Notes under the pieces: generated by a model
The model's input: the letters and a program-made list of their open reading frames with translations, nothing else
The model's database searches: none
Told to the model about the DNA's origin: nothing
Shown: positions 40,580 to 49,679 of the stretch, one piece after another
Numbering within the stretch: position 1 is the first letter of the stretch
How the letters are laid out: each line of letters starts with the position of its first letter
Made by a program: the position numbers and the translations under genes
Assembly: GCF_015667795.1 (NCBI RefSeq)
Contig: NZ_JADPEL010000002.1
Coordinates: forward strand, 171,212 to 235,211
Length of the DNA: 64,000 nt
Source: Clostridium sp. D53t1_180928_C8
GTDB lineage: Bacteria > Bacillota > Clostridia > Clostridiales > Clostridiaceae
Direction of reading: 5' to 3'

Positions 40580-41731
40580 CTACATTTTGATATAGCAACA
40601 ATTTTTCCCTTGCTTTTTTGCTTTATATAACTCCATATCAGCTAAAATATATGCATTTTCAAAATCAAATTTATTCTTAATATCAGCTATATATAATCCT
40701 TGGCTTACAGTTACTATATCTGAAACCTTTGAGCCCTTATGAGTAATATTTAAATTAGCTATAATTAATCTTATTTCTTCTGCTATAAATTCACCTTGCT
40801 CTTTCAAATCTAAATTTTTATATTGATTATTTATATTTTGCTTTTCCTTCCAGACAACAAGAAACTCCTCTCCACCTATTCTTCCTATTTTAATATCATT
40901 AAGTAGAGAATATTCCCTTAATTTTTCACCTATCTTTTTTAATAACAAATCTCCTTTAGGATGTCCATATAAGTCGTTATAAGCTTTAAAATCATCTATA
41001 TCCATTACTAAACAAAACATACTTTTATTTTCACTTATACATTCTGTTTTAATTTTTTCTAACTTATTAAATATTTTTCTTCTATTATATAAGCCTGTTA
41101 ACTCATCTGTTGCACTGGCATAATATAACTTTTCATTAGCATCGATATAATCAATTTTTTGCTTTGATTTATTCCAAGACATAAACATTCCAACAAATAC
41201 TATTATTATTGTATGAATAGTATCATAGGTAAATCTAACAGAATCTTTTGTTATGTAACTACAATAAATAAAGATTATTGCACATGGAATTATAATAAGA
41301 TTTTGAACTGGCATAAGATTAAATACAATTGGAACAAATAAAAATGTCCATATTATAGTAACAGCCAAGTCGTTTCTAGATTGGAATGTCCCTAAATAAA
41401 TACATGATAAATAACATAAAATAGATGTTATCATAATAATTGAATTTATCAATATGCCTGAAATACGTATATTATTCTTTATTACATATGCACTATATGA
41501 GTGAACCCCTAATAAAAGTACTCCCATTATAAAACCACCTATAGCTCGTTCTAATATTCTATTAAAAAATAAAAAAAATAAAAAAACAAAAAAATAAACT
41601 ATACTGATAATAAGACTTACATCTCTTAGTATTTCAAAATTATTTTTATCTATTATATCTTTATATTTTTTTATTTTTTCCTTATCATAATTAAGATATC
41701 TCAATTTTGTAATTATATTTTTTAATGTCAT
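40580..41731 (-). CDS. Membrane-bound diguanylate cyclase (GGDEF)
   Basis: The 383-residue protein has six to seven membrane helices (about 35-200) and then a GGDEF domain. ATDELTGLYNRRK begins the domain, DIDDFKAYNDLYGHPKGD binds the nucleotide and metal, and the active site reads GRIGGEEF. It would make c-di-GMP from GTP at the membrane. An EAL protein is encoded divergently next door, suggesting a local synthesis and degradation pair. No c-di-GMP riboswitch was recognised nearby. Confidence 0.94.
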   Translation of the reverse strand: MTLKNIITKLRYLNYDKEKIKKYKDIIDKNNFEILRDVSLIISIVYFFVFLFFLFFNRILERAIGGFIMGVLLLGVHSYSAYVIKNNIRISGILINSIIMITSILCYLSCIYLGTFQSRNDLAVTIIWTFLFVPIVFNLMPVQNLIIIPCAIIFIYCSYITKDSVRFTYDTIHTIIIVFVGMFMSWNKSKQKIDYIDANEKLYYASATDELTGLYNRRKIFNKLEKIKTECISENKSMFCLVMDIDDFKAYNDLYGHPKGDLLLKKIGEKLREYSLLNDIKIGRIGGEEFLVVWKEKQNINNQYKNLDLKEQGEFIAEEIRLIIANLNITHKGSKVSDIVTVSQGLYIADIKNKFDFENAYILADMELYKAKKQGKNCCYIKM

Positions 41732-41967
41732 ATTTTAACCTCTAATTATTAATTCTCTAATTAATTAAAATTTTATCATATACTTTTTTTTATTTTTAGA
41801 GCTAATATTAAATTTTTTTCGATTAAAAATGACAATATTATCTATATTACGGAACGTTTTTTGTTTTTTTTACAACACAGTTGAAAATTATACATATATA
41901 GGATATAATTTACTCTTAAAGTTAATTAAAATTTTATATAATTAAATAAATTGAGAGGTGATTTTTT
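41732..41967. other. Divergent intergenic region between the GGDEF and EAL genes
   Basis: About 240 AT-rich bases. A TATAAT-like element near 41903 and the strong ribosome binding site GAGAGGTG at 41953-41960 serve the rightward gene. Nothing else was recognised. Confidence 0.4.
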
Positions 41968-43665
41968 ATAAAATTAAAAAATAATTTATTGATTATACTT
42001 CTTTTAAATATTTTTTTTATAAATACCTTTTCATATCAAATAAATGCTTCAACTGAAGCTAAGGAAATAATAAAAATAGGAGTTTATGAAGACGAACCTT
42101 ATATTTCTATAGATGATAATGGAAATATTTCTGGATACTATTATGATCTTATAAATTTACTTAAGAAAGAATATGATTTTCAACCAGAATATGTAATTTG
42201 CAACCCTTCTGATGCTTTAAAGATGTTAGAAGATGGTGATATAGATGTTATATTCGGTTTAGCTATGACAGATGATAGAAAAGAAAAATTTATCTTTAAT
42301 AAATATAGAATTTGTGTAGAAAATAATGCTCTTATTACAAAACTTGATATTGAATTTAAAGATTTGAAAAAGCCTGATGATATTAGACTAGGATTATTAG
42401 AACATAATTCGAATTCAGAATTCCTTTTAGATTTTTTCGAATCTAATGGAATTAATTTAATTCCTGTATATGCTACTAATTTTGATGAACTAAAAAAACT
42501 TTTAGATAATAATGAGATTGATATAATTCTGAGTTCTGCTATTAATAATAAAGATTATAATATAATTTATAGATTTACCGCTCATCAAGTCTATATAGCA
42601 GGAAATAAAAACTCAAAACATATTTTAGATAAGTTTGATAATGCAATTGAAATCTTAGGAAATAAAAAAAATAGTAAAATTTATAAATTATATAAAAAAT
42701 ATTTTTTTACTTTTAATAATACTAATTTAGAAGAGATTATTTTAATTTCTTCTAATGTATGTCTATTATTACTAACTTTATTATTAGTTATTCCTAAATT
42801 AAAATTAAGATCAATTAGAAATAAAGTTAAATTAAACTTAAATAATAATTCTTATTTTTTATATTATCAACCAATTTATAATCCTAGAAATAATAGTGTT
42901 GTAGCTTTTGAAGGTCTATTAAGATTAAAGGATAGATATAATAATATTATCCCACCGTCAAAATTTATTTCTGAAATAGAAAATAGTGACATGTTATTTG
43001 AAGTATCATTATGGATACTTGAACAGGCTATTAAGGATTATAAAATATTAAAAAGATCTACTTATTTTTCTAATAAAGATTTTTATATTTCTATTAATGT
43101 TTCTTTATCTGAAATTGAAAGTAAGGAATTTGTATATAAAGCTATTAAAACACTTGCTAACTCTAATATAGGTAATAATAAGATTTGCTTAGAAATAATC
43201 GAAAAGGTTAAAATTAATGATTTATCTAAAATTACAAAATATATAAAAACACTTAAAAGTGCTGGATTTAAAATAGCTATTGATGATTTTGGTGTTGAAT
43301 ATTCTAATTTAGATATTATTAGAAAGCTTGATTTTGACATTATAAAAATCGATAAATATTTTATTGATACTATTTGTAAGGATGTACTTCATAAAAATAT
43401 TATATTATTTATTAATACTCTAGCAAGCTCCCTTGGTAAATCAGTTGTTCTTGAAGGAATTGAAGAAGTTGAACAACATAATCTTATTAAAAGTATAGAT
43501 AATGAAAATTTATATGTACAAGGATATTTTTATAGTAAACCTAGAACTCTTGCTGATATTTTTTATTCGCATAATAGTATAAACCATAATATAAGTGATT
43601 CTTTAAATAGTAATTTAGAAGATTCTTTAAATCATAATTCACCTGACTCTGAAACTTCTAATTAA
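41968..43665 (+). CDS. Periplasmic-sensor EAL-domain c-di-GMP phosphodiesterase
   Basis: The mature sensor is an SBP_bac_3-like ligand domain (IKIGVYEDEPYISIDDNG, LEDGDIDVIFGLAMTDDR). A membrane helix (about 250-270) and an EAL domain follow. The signature reads EGLLR instead of EALLR, but the Glu is kept. INVSLSE, LEIIEK, AIDDFGVEYS, DKYF, LEGIEE and QGYFYSKP retain the metal and catalytic residues. The GAGAGGTG ribosome binding site points to an ATA at 41968, giving a basic KLKNN start to the signal peptide. The next in-frame alternative, TTG at 41989, lacks both spacing and positive charges. Confidence 0.82.
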   Translation: MKLKNNLLIILLLNIFFINTFSYQINASTEAKEIIKIGVYEDEPYISIDDNGNISGYYYDLINLLKKEYDFQPEYVICNPSDALKMLEDGDIDVIFGLAMTDDRKEKFIFNKYRICVENNALITKLDIEFKDLKKPDDIRLGLLEHNSNSEFLLDFFESNGINLIPVYATNFDELKKLLDNNEIDIILSSAINNKDYNIIYRFTAHQVYIAGNKNSKHILDKFDNAIEILGNKKNSKIYKLYKKYFFTFNNTNLEEIILISSNVCLLLLTLLLVIPKLKLRSIRNKVKLNLNNNSYFLYYQPIYNPRNNSVVAFEGLLRLKDRYNNIIPPSKFISEIENSDMLFEVSLWILEQAIKDYKILKRSTYFSNKDFYISINVSLSEIESKEFVYKAIKTLANSNIGNNKICLEIIEKVKINDLSKITKYIKTLKSAGFKIAIDDFGVEYSNLDIIRKLDFDIIKIDKYFIDTICKDVLHKNIILFINTLASSLGKSVVLEGIEEVEQHNLIKSIDNENLYVQGYFYSKPRTLADIFYSHNSINHNISDSLNSNLEDSLNHNSPDSETSN

Positions 43666-43711
43666 AATATTTCTTAAAATAATAATTCAAAAAAACATAT
43701 AATACTGCTTT

Positions 43712-43756
43712 AAGGTAAAAGCTTAGGAATATATATTTCCTAAGCTTTTACCTATT
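43712..43756. terminator. Bidirectional terminator, perfect 16-bp stem
   Basis: GGTAAAAGCTTAGGAA at 43714-43729 pairs perfectly with TTCCTAAGCTTTTACC at 43737-43752. It lies between two convergent genes. Confidence 0.85.
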
Positions 43757-43769
43757 TATCAACTTATAA

Positions 43770-44378
43770 TTACTTTCCTGTAACAACCTTATCTTCTTTA
43801 ATTTTAACAGGTTGTATAATTTCTTTATTAATTCCAACTAATTTCATTATTGCTTCTGATCTTTCCTTAGTTGATCCTGTGATTACTGAATATTTAACAT
43901 TTTCAGCATCTAAGAATCCTAAGATAGCCTTGTCCACCATTTGAGCAACTTCTTCGTCTTGCCATCTAACTCCATCTTTCTTGTAACCAAATTCTCTTGG
44001 TACAAAGAAGATATGATCATATTGTGGTAGATCTCTGATTGCTAAGCTGTATAAATCATTTAATATTTCGATTTCTTTCTTAGTTCTCTTCTTGTCTCCA
44101 AGCATTAATCTTCCATATATGTAAGGTACAAAAGTAGCATAATCAGTTATAGCATAATCATGAGCATCTAAGCTTTTTTCTAAATGTAATTGACCTAAGT
44201 ATATTCCATATTGTTCTGAAATAGATTCGATCATACCTTTATCTCTTAAATAATCAGTACTATATTCTGTAGCAACTCCTACATTTATATCTCTAATTTT
44301 TAAATCTACGTATAATTGTTGAATTAATGTTGTTTTACCACATCTTGGTCCACCTAGTATAGCAATTCTTACTGGCAT
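43770..44378 (-). CDS. P-loop ATPase/kinase-like protein (NadR-like AAA fold)
   Basis: The protein has 202 residues from the ATG at 44378, chosen because GGAGGAG lies 6 bases upstream. Walker A is GGPRCGKTT near the N-terminus. The following ATEYSTDYLRDKG stretch and YDHIFFVPREFGYKKDGVRWQDEEV resemble the AAA_28/NadR nucleoside-kinase-like family, where such residues contact the acceptor. No membrane segment is present. The substrate is unknown and no pathway neighbour helps. A terminator follows the gene. Confidence 0.7.
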   Translation of the reverse strand: MPVRIAILGGPRCGKTTLIQQLYVDLKIRDINVGVATEYSTDYLRDKGMIESISEQYGIYLGQLHLEKSLDAHDYAITDYATFVPYIYGRLMLGDKKRTKKEIEILNDLYSLAIRDLPQYDHIFFVPREFGYKKDGVRWQDEEVAQMVDKAILGFLDAENVKYSVITGSTKERSEAIMKLVGINKEIIQPVKIKEDKVVTGK

Positions 44379-44496
44379 TGGCAACTCCTCCAAATATTTA
44401 TATAAAATTTCTTTTTTTTGTTCGTCCTTATGAGATATATAATTATACCAACAATTATGTTATTTTTCAACGACAATTTTTGCTATATTTTGCGTT

Positions 44497-44531
44497 ACCT
44501 CTGGGGCGCCCCGGAGGCGCCCCAGAGGTAG
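44497..44531. repeat. Left REP-like palindrome
   Basis: CCTCTGGGGCGCC at 44499-44511 and GGCGCCCCAGAGG at 44517-44529 form a 13-bp stem, with an extra TA/TA pair outside. The loop is CCGGA-like. It lies between the ATPase gene and the transposase. Confidence 0.88.
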
Positions 44532-44607
44532 TTCCAAAAAAGAATAAATATTGTAAAACTTGTTAATAATTTTATATGTATTTAAACTATTCAAAGGAGA
44601 ATTTAAA

Positions 44608-45234
44608 ATGGTAACAAAAAAAAGACCTTGGTTTCCAGGTGCATGCTATCATATTACAAATCGTGGAAATAATAAACAAAAAATTTTTTTAGATGATAAC
44701 GACTATAAAATGTATATGTACTTTTTAAAAGACACATTAAGATTCTACGAAGAATTAAATTTTAAACTTATAAGTTATTGTCTTATGTCAAACCATATTC
44801 ATTTACTACTAAAAACAGACTTACAAGATCCTGGTGTATTTATGAGACGTTTAAATAGCTTATATGTTAAATATTTCAATGAAAAATATGAATATGTAGG
44901 ACATTTATTTCAAGGAAGATACTTCAGTAATATTATTACTTCAGATTATGAATTACTAGAAGTGAGTAAATATATTCACCTCAATCCTGTAAAAGCAAAT
45001 ATAGTTAAAGCTCCAGAAAATTATACTTGGTCTAGCTTTAGCAGAATACTATCAAATACTCTATCTCCCCCAACTACCTTATGTATACATTCAGATGAAA
45101 TATTAAATATTATAGATATCTATTTTTTAATTGAGAATTCTAGGGATTGCCTAAATATTAATAGAGAATTTAAAAATTTAGATAAAAAAGAAAAATATAA
45201 ACTTTATGTTAATCTGCCTCTGGGGCGCCCCTGA
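44608..45234 (+). CDS. REP-associated tyrosine transposase (Y1_Tnp/IS200-like fold)
   Basis: The protein has 208 residues from the ATG at 44608, chosen for the AAAGGAGAA just upstream. PWFPGACYHITNRGNNK is the typical RAYT opening. The metal-binding HUH-type motif is SNHIHLLL (His63, His65), and the catalytic tyrosine is probably Tyr86 in LNSLYVKYFN. GHLFQGRYFSN and YIHLNPVKANIV are also conserved in this family. Its stop codon lies in the loop of the right-hand palindrome, so the last residues (LPLGRP) are encoded by the repeat itself. RAYTs cut single-stranded REP DNA and are usually single-copy domesticated enzymes. Confidence 0.9.
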   Translation: MVTKKRPWFPGACYHITNRGNNKQKIFLDDNDYKMYMYFLKDTLRFYEELNFKLISYCLMSNHIHLLLKTDLQDPGVFMRRLNSLYVKYFNEKYEYVGHLFQGRYFSNIITSDYELLEVSKYIHLNPVKANIVKAPENYTWSSFSRILSNTLSPPTTLCIHSDEILNIIDIYFLIENSRDCLNINREFKNLDKKEKYKLYVNLPLGRP

Positions 45235-45249
45235 GGCGCCCCAGAGGCA
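45215..45249. repeat. Right REP-like palindrome
   Basis: GCCTCTGGGGCGCC at 45216-45229 and GGCGCCCCAGAGGC at 45235-45248 form a 14-bp stem. It overlaps the 3' end of the transposase gene and could also act as a transcription barrier before manA, which is convergent. Confidence 0.88.
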
Positions 45250-45260
45250 AATACAAAATT

Positions 45261-46196
45261 TTACATCGGATAGCTCTTTATTATTTCTACATCACCTTTA
45301 ACAACATATTCTCCTAATGTTGCAGGTATTAAATAACTATCTCCCATTTTAATTTTTTCACAGAAACCTTCTCCTTCTATAGTTCCAACTCCATCCACAC
45401 AAGTTAAAATGAAGAACTTTTCTTCATTACTACAATCAGACCATTCTGTTTCTACATTAATCTTTTGCATACCAAAATACTCATTTTCACAAAAATCTAC
45501 TTTAGAGAATCCATTAAACTTAACAACTTCTTTATTAGAAAGGTTTTCTGCCTCTAAATTAAAATTAATTACATCTAAAGATTTTTCAACATGTATTTCT
45601 CTTGGTCTTCCATAATCATAAACCCTATAAGTAACATCTGAATTTTGTTGAATTTCAGCTATTATTAATCCTTCACAGATAGCATGAACTAATCCACTAT
45701 TAATTAAGAAGCAATCTCCCTTTTTAACATCTACAACATTTAAGAAGTCTTCACATTTTCCTTCTTCTATTGCTTTTGCAAATATTTCTTTATCACAGTT
45801 TTTTGTTCCAACAATTAATTTCGCACCTGGTTTTGCATCTACAACATACCAAGCTTCTGTCTTTCCAAATTGATTTTCAACTCTTTTAGCATACTCATCT
45901 CCTGGATGAACTTGAACTGATAATTTTTCTTTTGAATTTATTAACTTAACTAGCAATGGGAATTTTTCTGTATTTACCTTTGAACCAACTAATGCATGTC
46001 CAAATTCAGCAATAACTTTATCAAAGCTTTTACCCTTTAATTCTCCATTTGCAACTATTCCTGTTCCATTTGGATGACATGCAACATCCCAAGACTCACC
46101 AATTTCTCCTTCTGGTAAGTTATTTCTAAAGGCTTCTAAATCTCTTCCACCCCAAATTTTATCATAATAAAGGTTCTCAAATTTAATTGGATACAT
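45261..46196 (-). CDS. manA: Mannose-6-phosphate isomerase, class I
   Basis: The 311-residue cupin enzyme carries the zinc ligands in VQVHPGDEYAKR, GKTEAWYVV and INSGLVHAI. The short N-terminal YDKIWGGRDL and late TYRVYDYGR motifs are typical of the Firmicute short form. It interconverts mannose-6-phosphate and fructose-6-phosphate, feeding GDP-mannose or mannose catabolism. It is transcribed alone. Upstream is a 370-base region with a perfect 15-bp tandem duplication. Confidence 0.95.
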   Translation of the reverse strand: MYPIKFENLYYDKIWGGRDLEAFRNNLPEGEIGESWDVACHPNGTGIVANGELKGKSFDKVIAEFGHALVGSKVNTEKFPLLVKLINSKEKLSVQVHPGDEYAKRVENQFGKTEAWYVVDAKPGAKLIVGTKNCDKEIFAKAIEEGKCEDFLNVVDVKKGDCFLINSGLVHAICEGLIIAEIQQNSDVTYRVYDYGRPREIHVEKSLDVINFNLEAENLSNKEVVKFNGFSKVDFCENEYFGMQKINVETEWSDCSNEEKFFILTCVDGVGTIEGEGFCEKIKMGDSYLIPATLGEYVVKGDVEIIKSYPM

Positions 46197-46240
46197 ACTC
46201 TCTTCTCCTTCTCGTCTTCTTTTATACTTAATATTAATAA

Positions 46241-46270
46241 TATCACTTACTATAATATCACTTACTATAA
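46241..46270. repeat. Perfect 15-bp tandem duplication upstream of manA
   Basis: TATCACTTACTATAA occurs twice in direct succession at 46241-46255 and 46256-46270, about 45 bases upstream of the manA start. Confidence 0.8.
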
Positions 46271-46582
46271 TATAACTTTTTACTAATTTAATTTTTTTAC
46301 ATATATTTTCATTTTAATTTTATATTATTGTTTATATAAAAACAATGTGTTTAATTTCCTATTTATTTGCTTTTTTTCATATTTATATGTGCAAATTCAA
46401 AATTTCTTTAAAACACTTTTATTCTTAATGTATATTTTTTGTACAACCTTCAAACAATATATATATGCTTAGGAATAAAACTTTTTAGAAAATAAATCTA
46501 ACTCTATTTATTTTTATAGTAAAAACTTAAGCTTACCCAAATTAAATTTACATCAATATTTTTATTGCAAGGAGGGAGCATC
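46271..46582. other. Intergenic region upstream of two small genes
   Basis: About 310 AT-rich bases. It should hold the promoter for the rightward small genes. The only clear signal is the ribosome binding site AAGGAGGG at about 46569-46576. No RNA gene was recognised. Confidence 0.35.
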
Positions 46583-46783
46583 TTGAAAGATAAATCTAAT
46601 GTTTATTTACCACACGTAAGAAGCTATTATGAACCAAGTAAAGACTCTTTAGTAAGTAAGTCTCCAGAAGGAGTTGATACACCCTTAGCAAATACTGTTG
46701 AAGATTCAATAGTAGTAAATAATATAGCATGTCAAGAATTTAGTTACATAGATGATGACGACACCGATAGTACCATAGATTAA
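46583..46783 (+). CDS. Small acidic protein of unknown function
   Basis: The protein has 66 residues from a TTG at 46583 that sits 6 bases after AAGGAGGG. An earlier in-frame ATG overlaps that site. It has no signal peptide or membrane segment. The C-terminus is strongly acidic (YIDDDDTDSTID), and a single Cys lies in NNIACQEF. A second small gene follows 65 bases downstream and both share one terminator, so they probably form an operon. No family was recognised. Confidence 0.65.
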   Translation: MKDKSNVYLPHVRSYYEPSKDSLVSKSPEGVDTPLANTVEDSIVVNNIACQEFSYIDDDDTDSTID

Positions 46784-46848
46784 TACAACAAAATTTATTA
46801 GTTCAATTCAACAATTAAATTCATATGTTTTAAAGGAGAATTAGTATT

Positions 46849-47013
46849 ATGGCTAAATCTAACGATAAACAGCATAGAACTAGAGGCGTTATACCTTCTA
46901 GCAATACCGAACTTCCAAATCCTCTTAACAGTTATAATAGTCCTCTTGGTAGTTTAAACAATAAAAATAAAGAAACTATACAAAAGGAAAATAAACAAAA
47001 TACTTTATTTTAA
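46849..47013 (+). CDS. Small basic, Asn/Ser-rich protein of unknown function
   Basis: The protein has 54 residues, starting at an ATG with AAAGGAGAA upstream. It is basic, disordered-looking and rich in Asn, Ser, Lys and Pro (SSNTELPNPLNSYN), with no Cys and no membrane segment. It lies directly after the acidic small protein and before a strong terminator, which supports real expression. Function is unknown. A structural or spore-related role is only a guess. Confidence 0.6.
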   Translation: MAKSNDKQHRTRGVIPSSNTELPNPLNSYNSPLGSLNNKNKETIQKENKQNTLF

Positions 47014-47046
47014 TTAATACCTGAAAATAATTAGTATCTCAAAATT

Positions 47047-47092
47047 AAAAATACTATGATAAGATTTAATACTTATCATAGTATTTTTATTC
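47047..47092 (+). terminator. Terminator of the two small genes
   Basis: AAATACTATGATAAG at 47049-47063 pairs with CTTATCATAGTATTT at 47072-47086 and is followed by TTTAT. Confidence 0.85.
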
Positions 47093-47191
47093 ATTAATAA
47101 TTATATTTTATTATTGACTTTAAGAGTTACTATTAGCTCCTTATACATCTCTAAAAAATGTTGCTTTTTAATTTTCCTTTGCCCCTATGTA

Positions 47192-49492
47192 TTATTTAGA
47201 GAGAACCTTTATTATTTCTGATGCTGGTAATGGACGTGAGAAATAATATCCTTGGAAGTAATCACAGCCAACATCGCTTAATATATCAAACTGGGCTTTA
47301 GTTTCAACTCCCTCAATAATAGTTTCCATTTCAAGTAAATGTGCAATATTTTTTATATTATTTACAATCTTGAAATCAAGATATGATCCATTATCTATAA
47401 ATATTCTATCAATCTTAAGAATATCAAGTTTAAATTTCTTTAAATAACTAAAGGAAGCATATCCTGTACCAAAATCATCTAATGCAATTTTAACGCCTCT
47501 TTTATTTAATAAAAGTAAATTATCATGAATAATTATATTATCATCAAGAACTGCTGATTCTGTTATTTCAAAACATAGGCTTTCCCAACTGACATTATAT
47601 TTATTAAGTATTTTTCCTACTATATCTATAAAATCAACTTCCATAAGTTGAATTGGAGAAACATTTATACTAATTTGCAACTTATATCCGTAATCAAAGA
47701 ACTCATTAAAATTTCTACAAACCTCTTCAATAATCCAATATCCAATCTTAATTATATCACCTGTTTTCTCAGTATATTGAATAAAATCATCTGGCTGTAT
47801 ACACCCTAACTCCTTGTTATTCCATCTAATTAATGCCTCAAGCTTGTTTATAGATTTATTTTTATCTACTATTGGTTGATAAAATAAAACAAACTCATTA
47901 TTATCAACTGCTCTTTTTAATGAGTCTTTAATTTTTTCAATTCTAAGTATCTCCTTATAAATAACATCATTAAAGAATAACAACTGCTTACTGTTACTTT
48001 TCTTACTTGAATACATCATAAAATCACTTTTATCTATCAAATCATTAAAATTGTTAGCATCCTTAGGATATACAGAGACTCCTGCAGCAAAATCAACAAA
48101 TAACTTCTTTCCATTATTAAATAATATTGGCTCTTTAAAAGCTTCTAATATTACTTCTTTATAAAACTTTAATAATTTATTGTTATCTTCATAATCACTA
48201 TATATAATTATAAATTCATCTCCAGAATATCTTGTAACTATTCCTCTATTATTTAAACAATTTTGAATCCTTCTACTAAAATTAACTAGTACCTCATCAC
48301 CTGCACTATGACCAAAAACATCATTAATATATTTAAATTTATTTAAATCAATAAATATTAATGCAAATTCATTTTTACATTGTATTAAGTCATTGCATAA
48401 CTTAGATAATAATTTTCTATTAGGTAATTTGGTTAATTCATCATAATAGATAAGTGACTTTATCTTTTTATCAAAAGAATTTCCTAACGAATTCGAAACA
48501 AGCTCTAATTGCTCAAATTCATCCATCTGCTCAAAATTCAGCTCTTTGCTTTCTAAATTTTTAAATAATATTTTTAACTTATTTAGTGATTCCAGTATTG
48601 GTTTAAATGTTGCTCTAATTAATAAAATCAAAATTATTAAATATATAACCCCTAAAATAGAAAAAATTACAATTCTAAATCTATTAATAGATTTCATTTC
48701 CTTATTATAAATTATGGAGTCCTTATCATATTTTAAAAATATTGGTAGCTTATCACCAAATTCGCTTTTTAATTGTATTACATAGTCATCATTATTATTA
48801 CCAATACTATTAACAATACCATCTTTGCAAAGATATTCATCATCATTAATTTTTATATATGTATCTAAATGCCCCATGTAAAATCCTGAATTTATATCTT
48901 TAATTAAATCCTCAAGAAAAACTTCTAAAATAGTTGCTCCCAAAAGCTCATCATTATCATCTGAATAAATAAGTTTAACTATTAAAATAGCATATTTCCC
49001 TGTATCAATATGTTTATTAATATTACTGATTAATATATCATTTTCATTATTATATTTAATTTCATCTAATACCCCATTAGAAATTAAATCATAGTTAGGA
49101 ATAACTTTTCCCTCATAAATTATGTATTTTCCTGGAATACTAGCAATACTAGCTGAATTTATAAATATAAATTCTTTCAAGTATTCCTCAAAATCTGATA
49201 CATCTCTAAAACTATCACTTATACTTTTTTCATCTAATTGATCCACACTTCTATTAACATCTAATGCTTGTTTAACTCTCTTATCTCTAGCTAATGTATT
49301 AGATAAGTCTTTTAATAATTCAAACTTACTATTGAGTATTTTTTTAGTTTCCTCATAGTGAGTACTATAAGTAAACTCTACACTCTTTTGTAATCCAAAT
49401 TCCATAAGCACACTATTTGTTATTATTAAAAGACTCATAAACGTAATTCCTATAATGGCTAACTTTAAATTTATCTTTTTAGTAAAAATCAC
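47192..49492 (-). CDS. Membrane-bound GGDEF-EAL dual-domain c-di-GMP enzyme
   Basis: The 766-residue protein has an N-terminal membrane helix (about 10-30), a large extracellular sensor with Cache-like spacing and a second helix (about 270-292). GGDEF follows (YYDELTKLPNRK, FIDLNKFKYINDVFGH) with active site YSGDEF, so the first Gly is Ser. The EAL domain is intact: EALIRW, INVSPIQ, CFEITES, ALDDFGTGYAS, KIDRIFID, IIEGVET and FQGYYFSRP. Phosphodiesterase activity is likely and cyclase activity uncertain. The GTG start lies behind GAGGTGACAAG. Confidence 0.92.
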   Translation of the reverse strand: MIFTKKINLKLAIIGITFMSLLIITNSVLMEFGLQKSVEFTYSTHYEETKKILNSKFELLKDLSNTLARDKRVKQALDVNRSVDQLDEKSISDSFRDVSDFEEYLKEFIFINSASIASIPGKYIIYEGKVIPNYDLISNGVLDEIKYNNENDILISNINKHIDTGKYAILIVKLIYSDDNDELLGATILEVFLEDLIKDINSGFYMGHLDTYIKINDDEYLCKDGIVNSIGNNNDDYVIQLKSEFGDKLPIFLKYDKDSIIYNKEMKSINRFRIVIFSILGVIYLIILILLIRATFKPILESLNKLKILFKNLESKELNFEQMDEFEQLELVSNSLGNSFDKKIKSLIYYDELTKLPNRKLLSKLCNDLIQCKNEFALIFIDLNKFKYINDVFGHSAGDEVLVNFSRRIQNCLNNRGIVTRYSGDEFIIIYSDYEDNNKLLKFYKEVILEAFKEPILFNNGKKLFVDFAAGVSVYPKDANNFNDLIDKSDFMMYSSKKSNSKQLLFFNDVIYKEILRIEKIKDSLKRAVDNNEFVLFYQPIVDKNKSINKLEALIRWNNKELGCIQPDDFIQYTEKTGDIIKIGYWIIEEVCRNFNEFFDYGYKLQISINVSPIQLMEVDFIDIVGKILNKYNVSWESLCFEITESAVLDDNIIIHDNLLLLNKRGVKIALDDFGTGYASFSYLKKFKLDILKIDRIFIDNGSYLDFKIVNNIKNIAHLLEMETIIEGVETKAQFDILSDVGCDYFQGYYFSRPLPASEIIKVLSK

Positions 49493-49611
49493 CTTGTCAC
49501 CTCAGAGTCTTTATTTTGTTAGTCAAACAATATATTACCATATTAGCATAACTTTTGCTACAAAATACATATTGTTAATCCCCCCAATAAAATAGTAATT
49601 ACAAGGCATTA

Positions 49612-49640
49612 TTGTAAACTTTTTACTCAGATGATAAAAT
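49612..49640 (+). promoter_or_regulatory. Promoter of the first RiPP-locus exporter
   Basis: TTGTAA at 49612-49617 and TAAAAT at 49635-49640 are separated by exactly 17 bases, 40 bases before the exporter start codon. Confidence 0.65.
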
Positions 49641-49679
49641 AGTAATATCTGTCAAAAGAAAAGTTAGAAAGGGGTTACT

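Larger units (their letters stand above)
44497..45249 (+). mobile_element. RAYT element: tyrosine transposase between two GC-rich palindromes
   Basis: A Y1-type transposase gene is flanked by two near-identical palindromes with stem CCTCTGGGGCGCC / GGCGCCCCAGAGG. The stems are 85% G+C in DNA that is otherwise more than 70% A+T, which indicates foreign or selected sequence. The arrangement matches REP-associated tyrosine transposases, which live with the palindromes they act on. Confidence 0.8.

Noticed and set aside
41732-41967. c-di-GMP riboswitch near the GGDEF and EAL genes
   Set aside because: The conserved GEMM core and tetraloop-receptor sequences were not found; the region is simple AT-rich DNA.
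44378-44566. Possible 62-residue protein reading through the left REP palindrome
   Set aside because: It starts at the start codon of the opposite gene, has no ribosome binding site and ends without family features. Similarity to the transposase tail (LPLGRP) comes only from the shared repeat.
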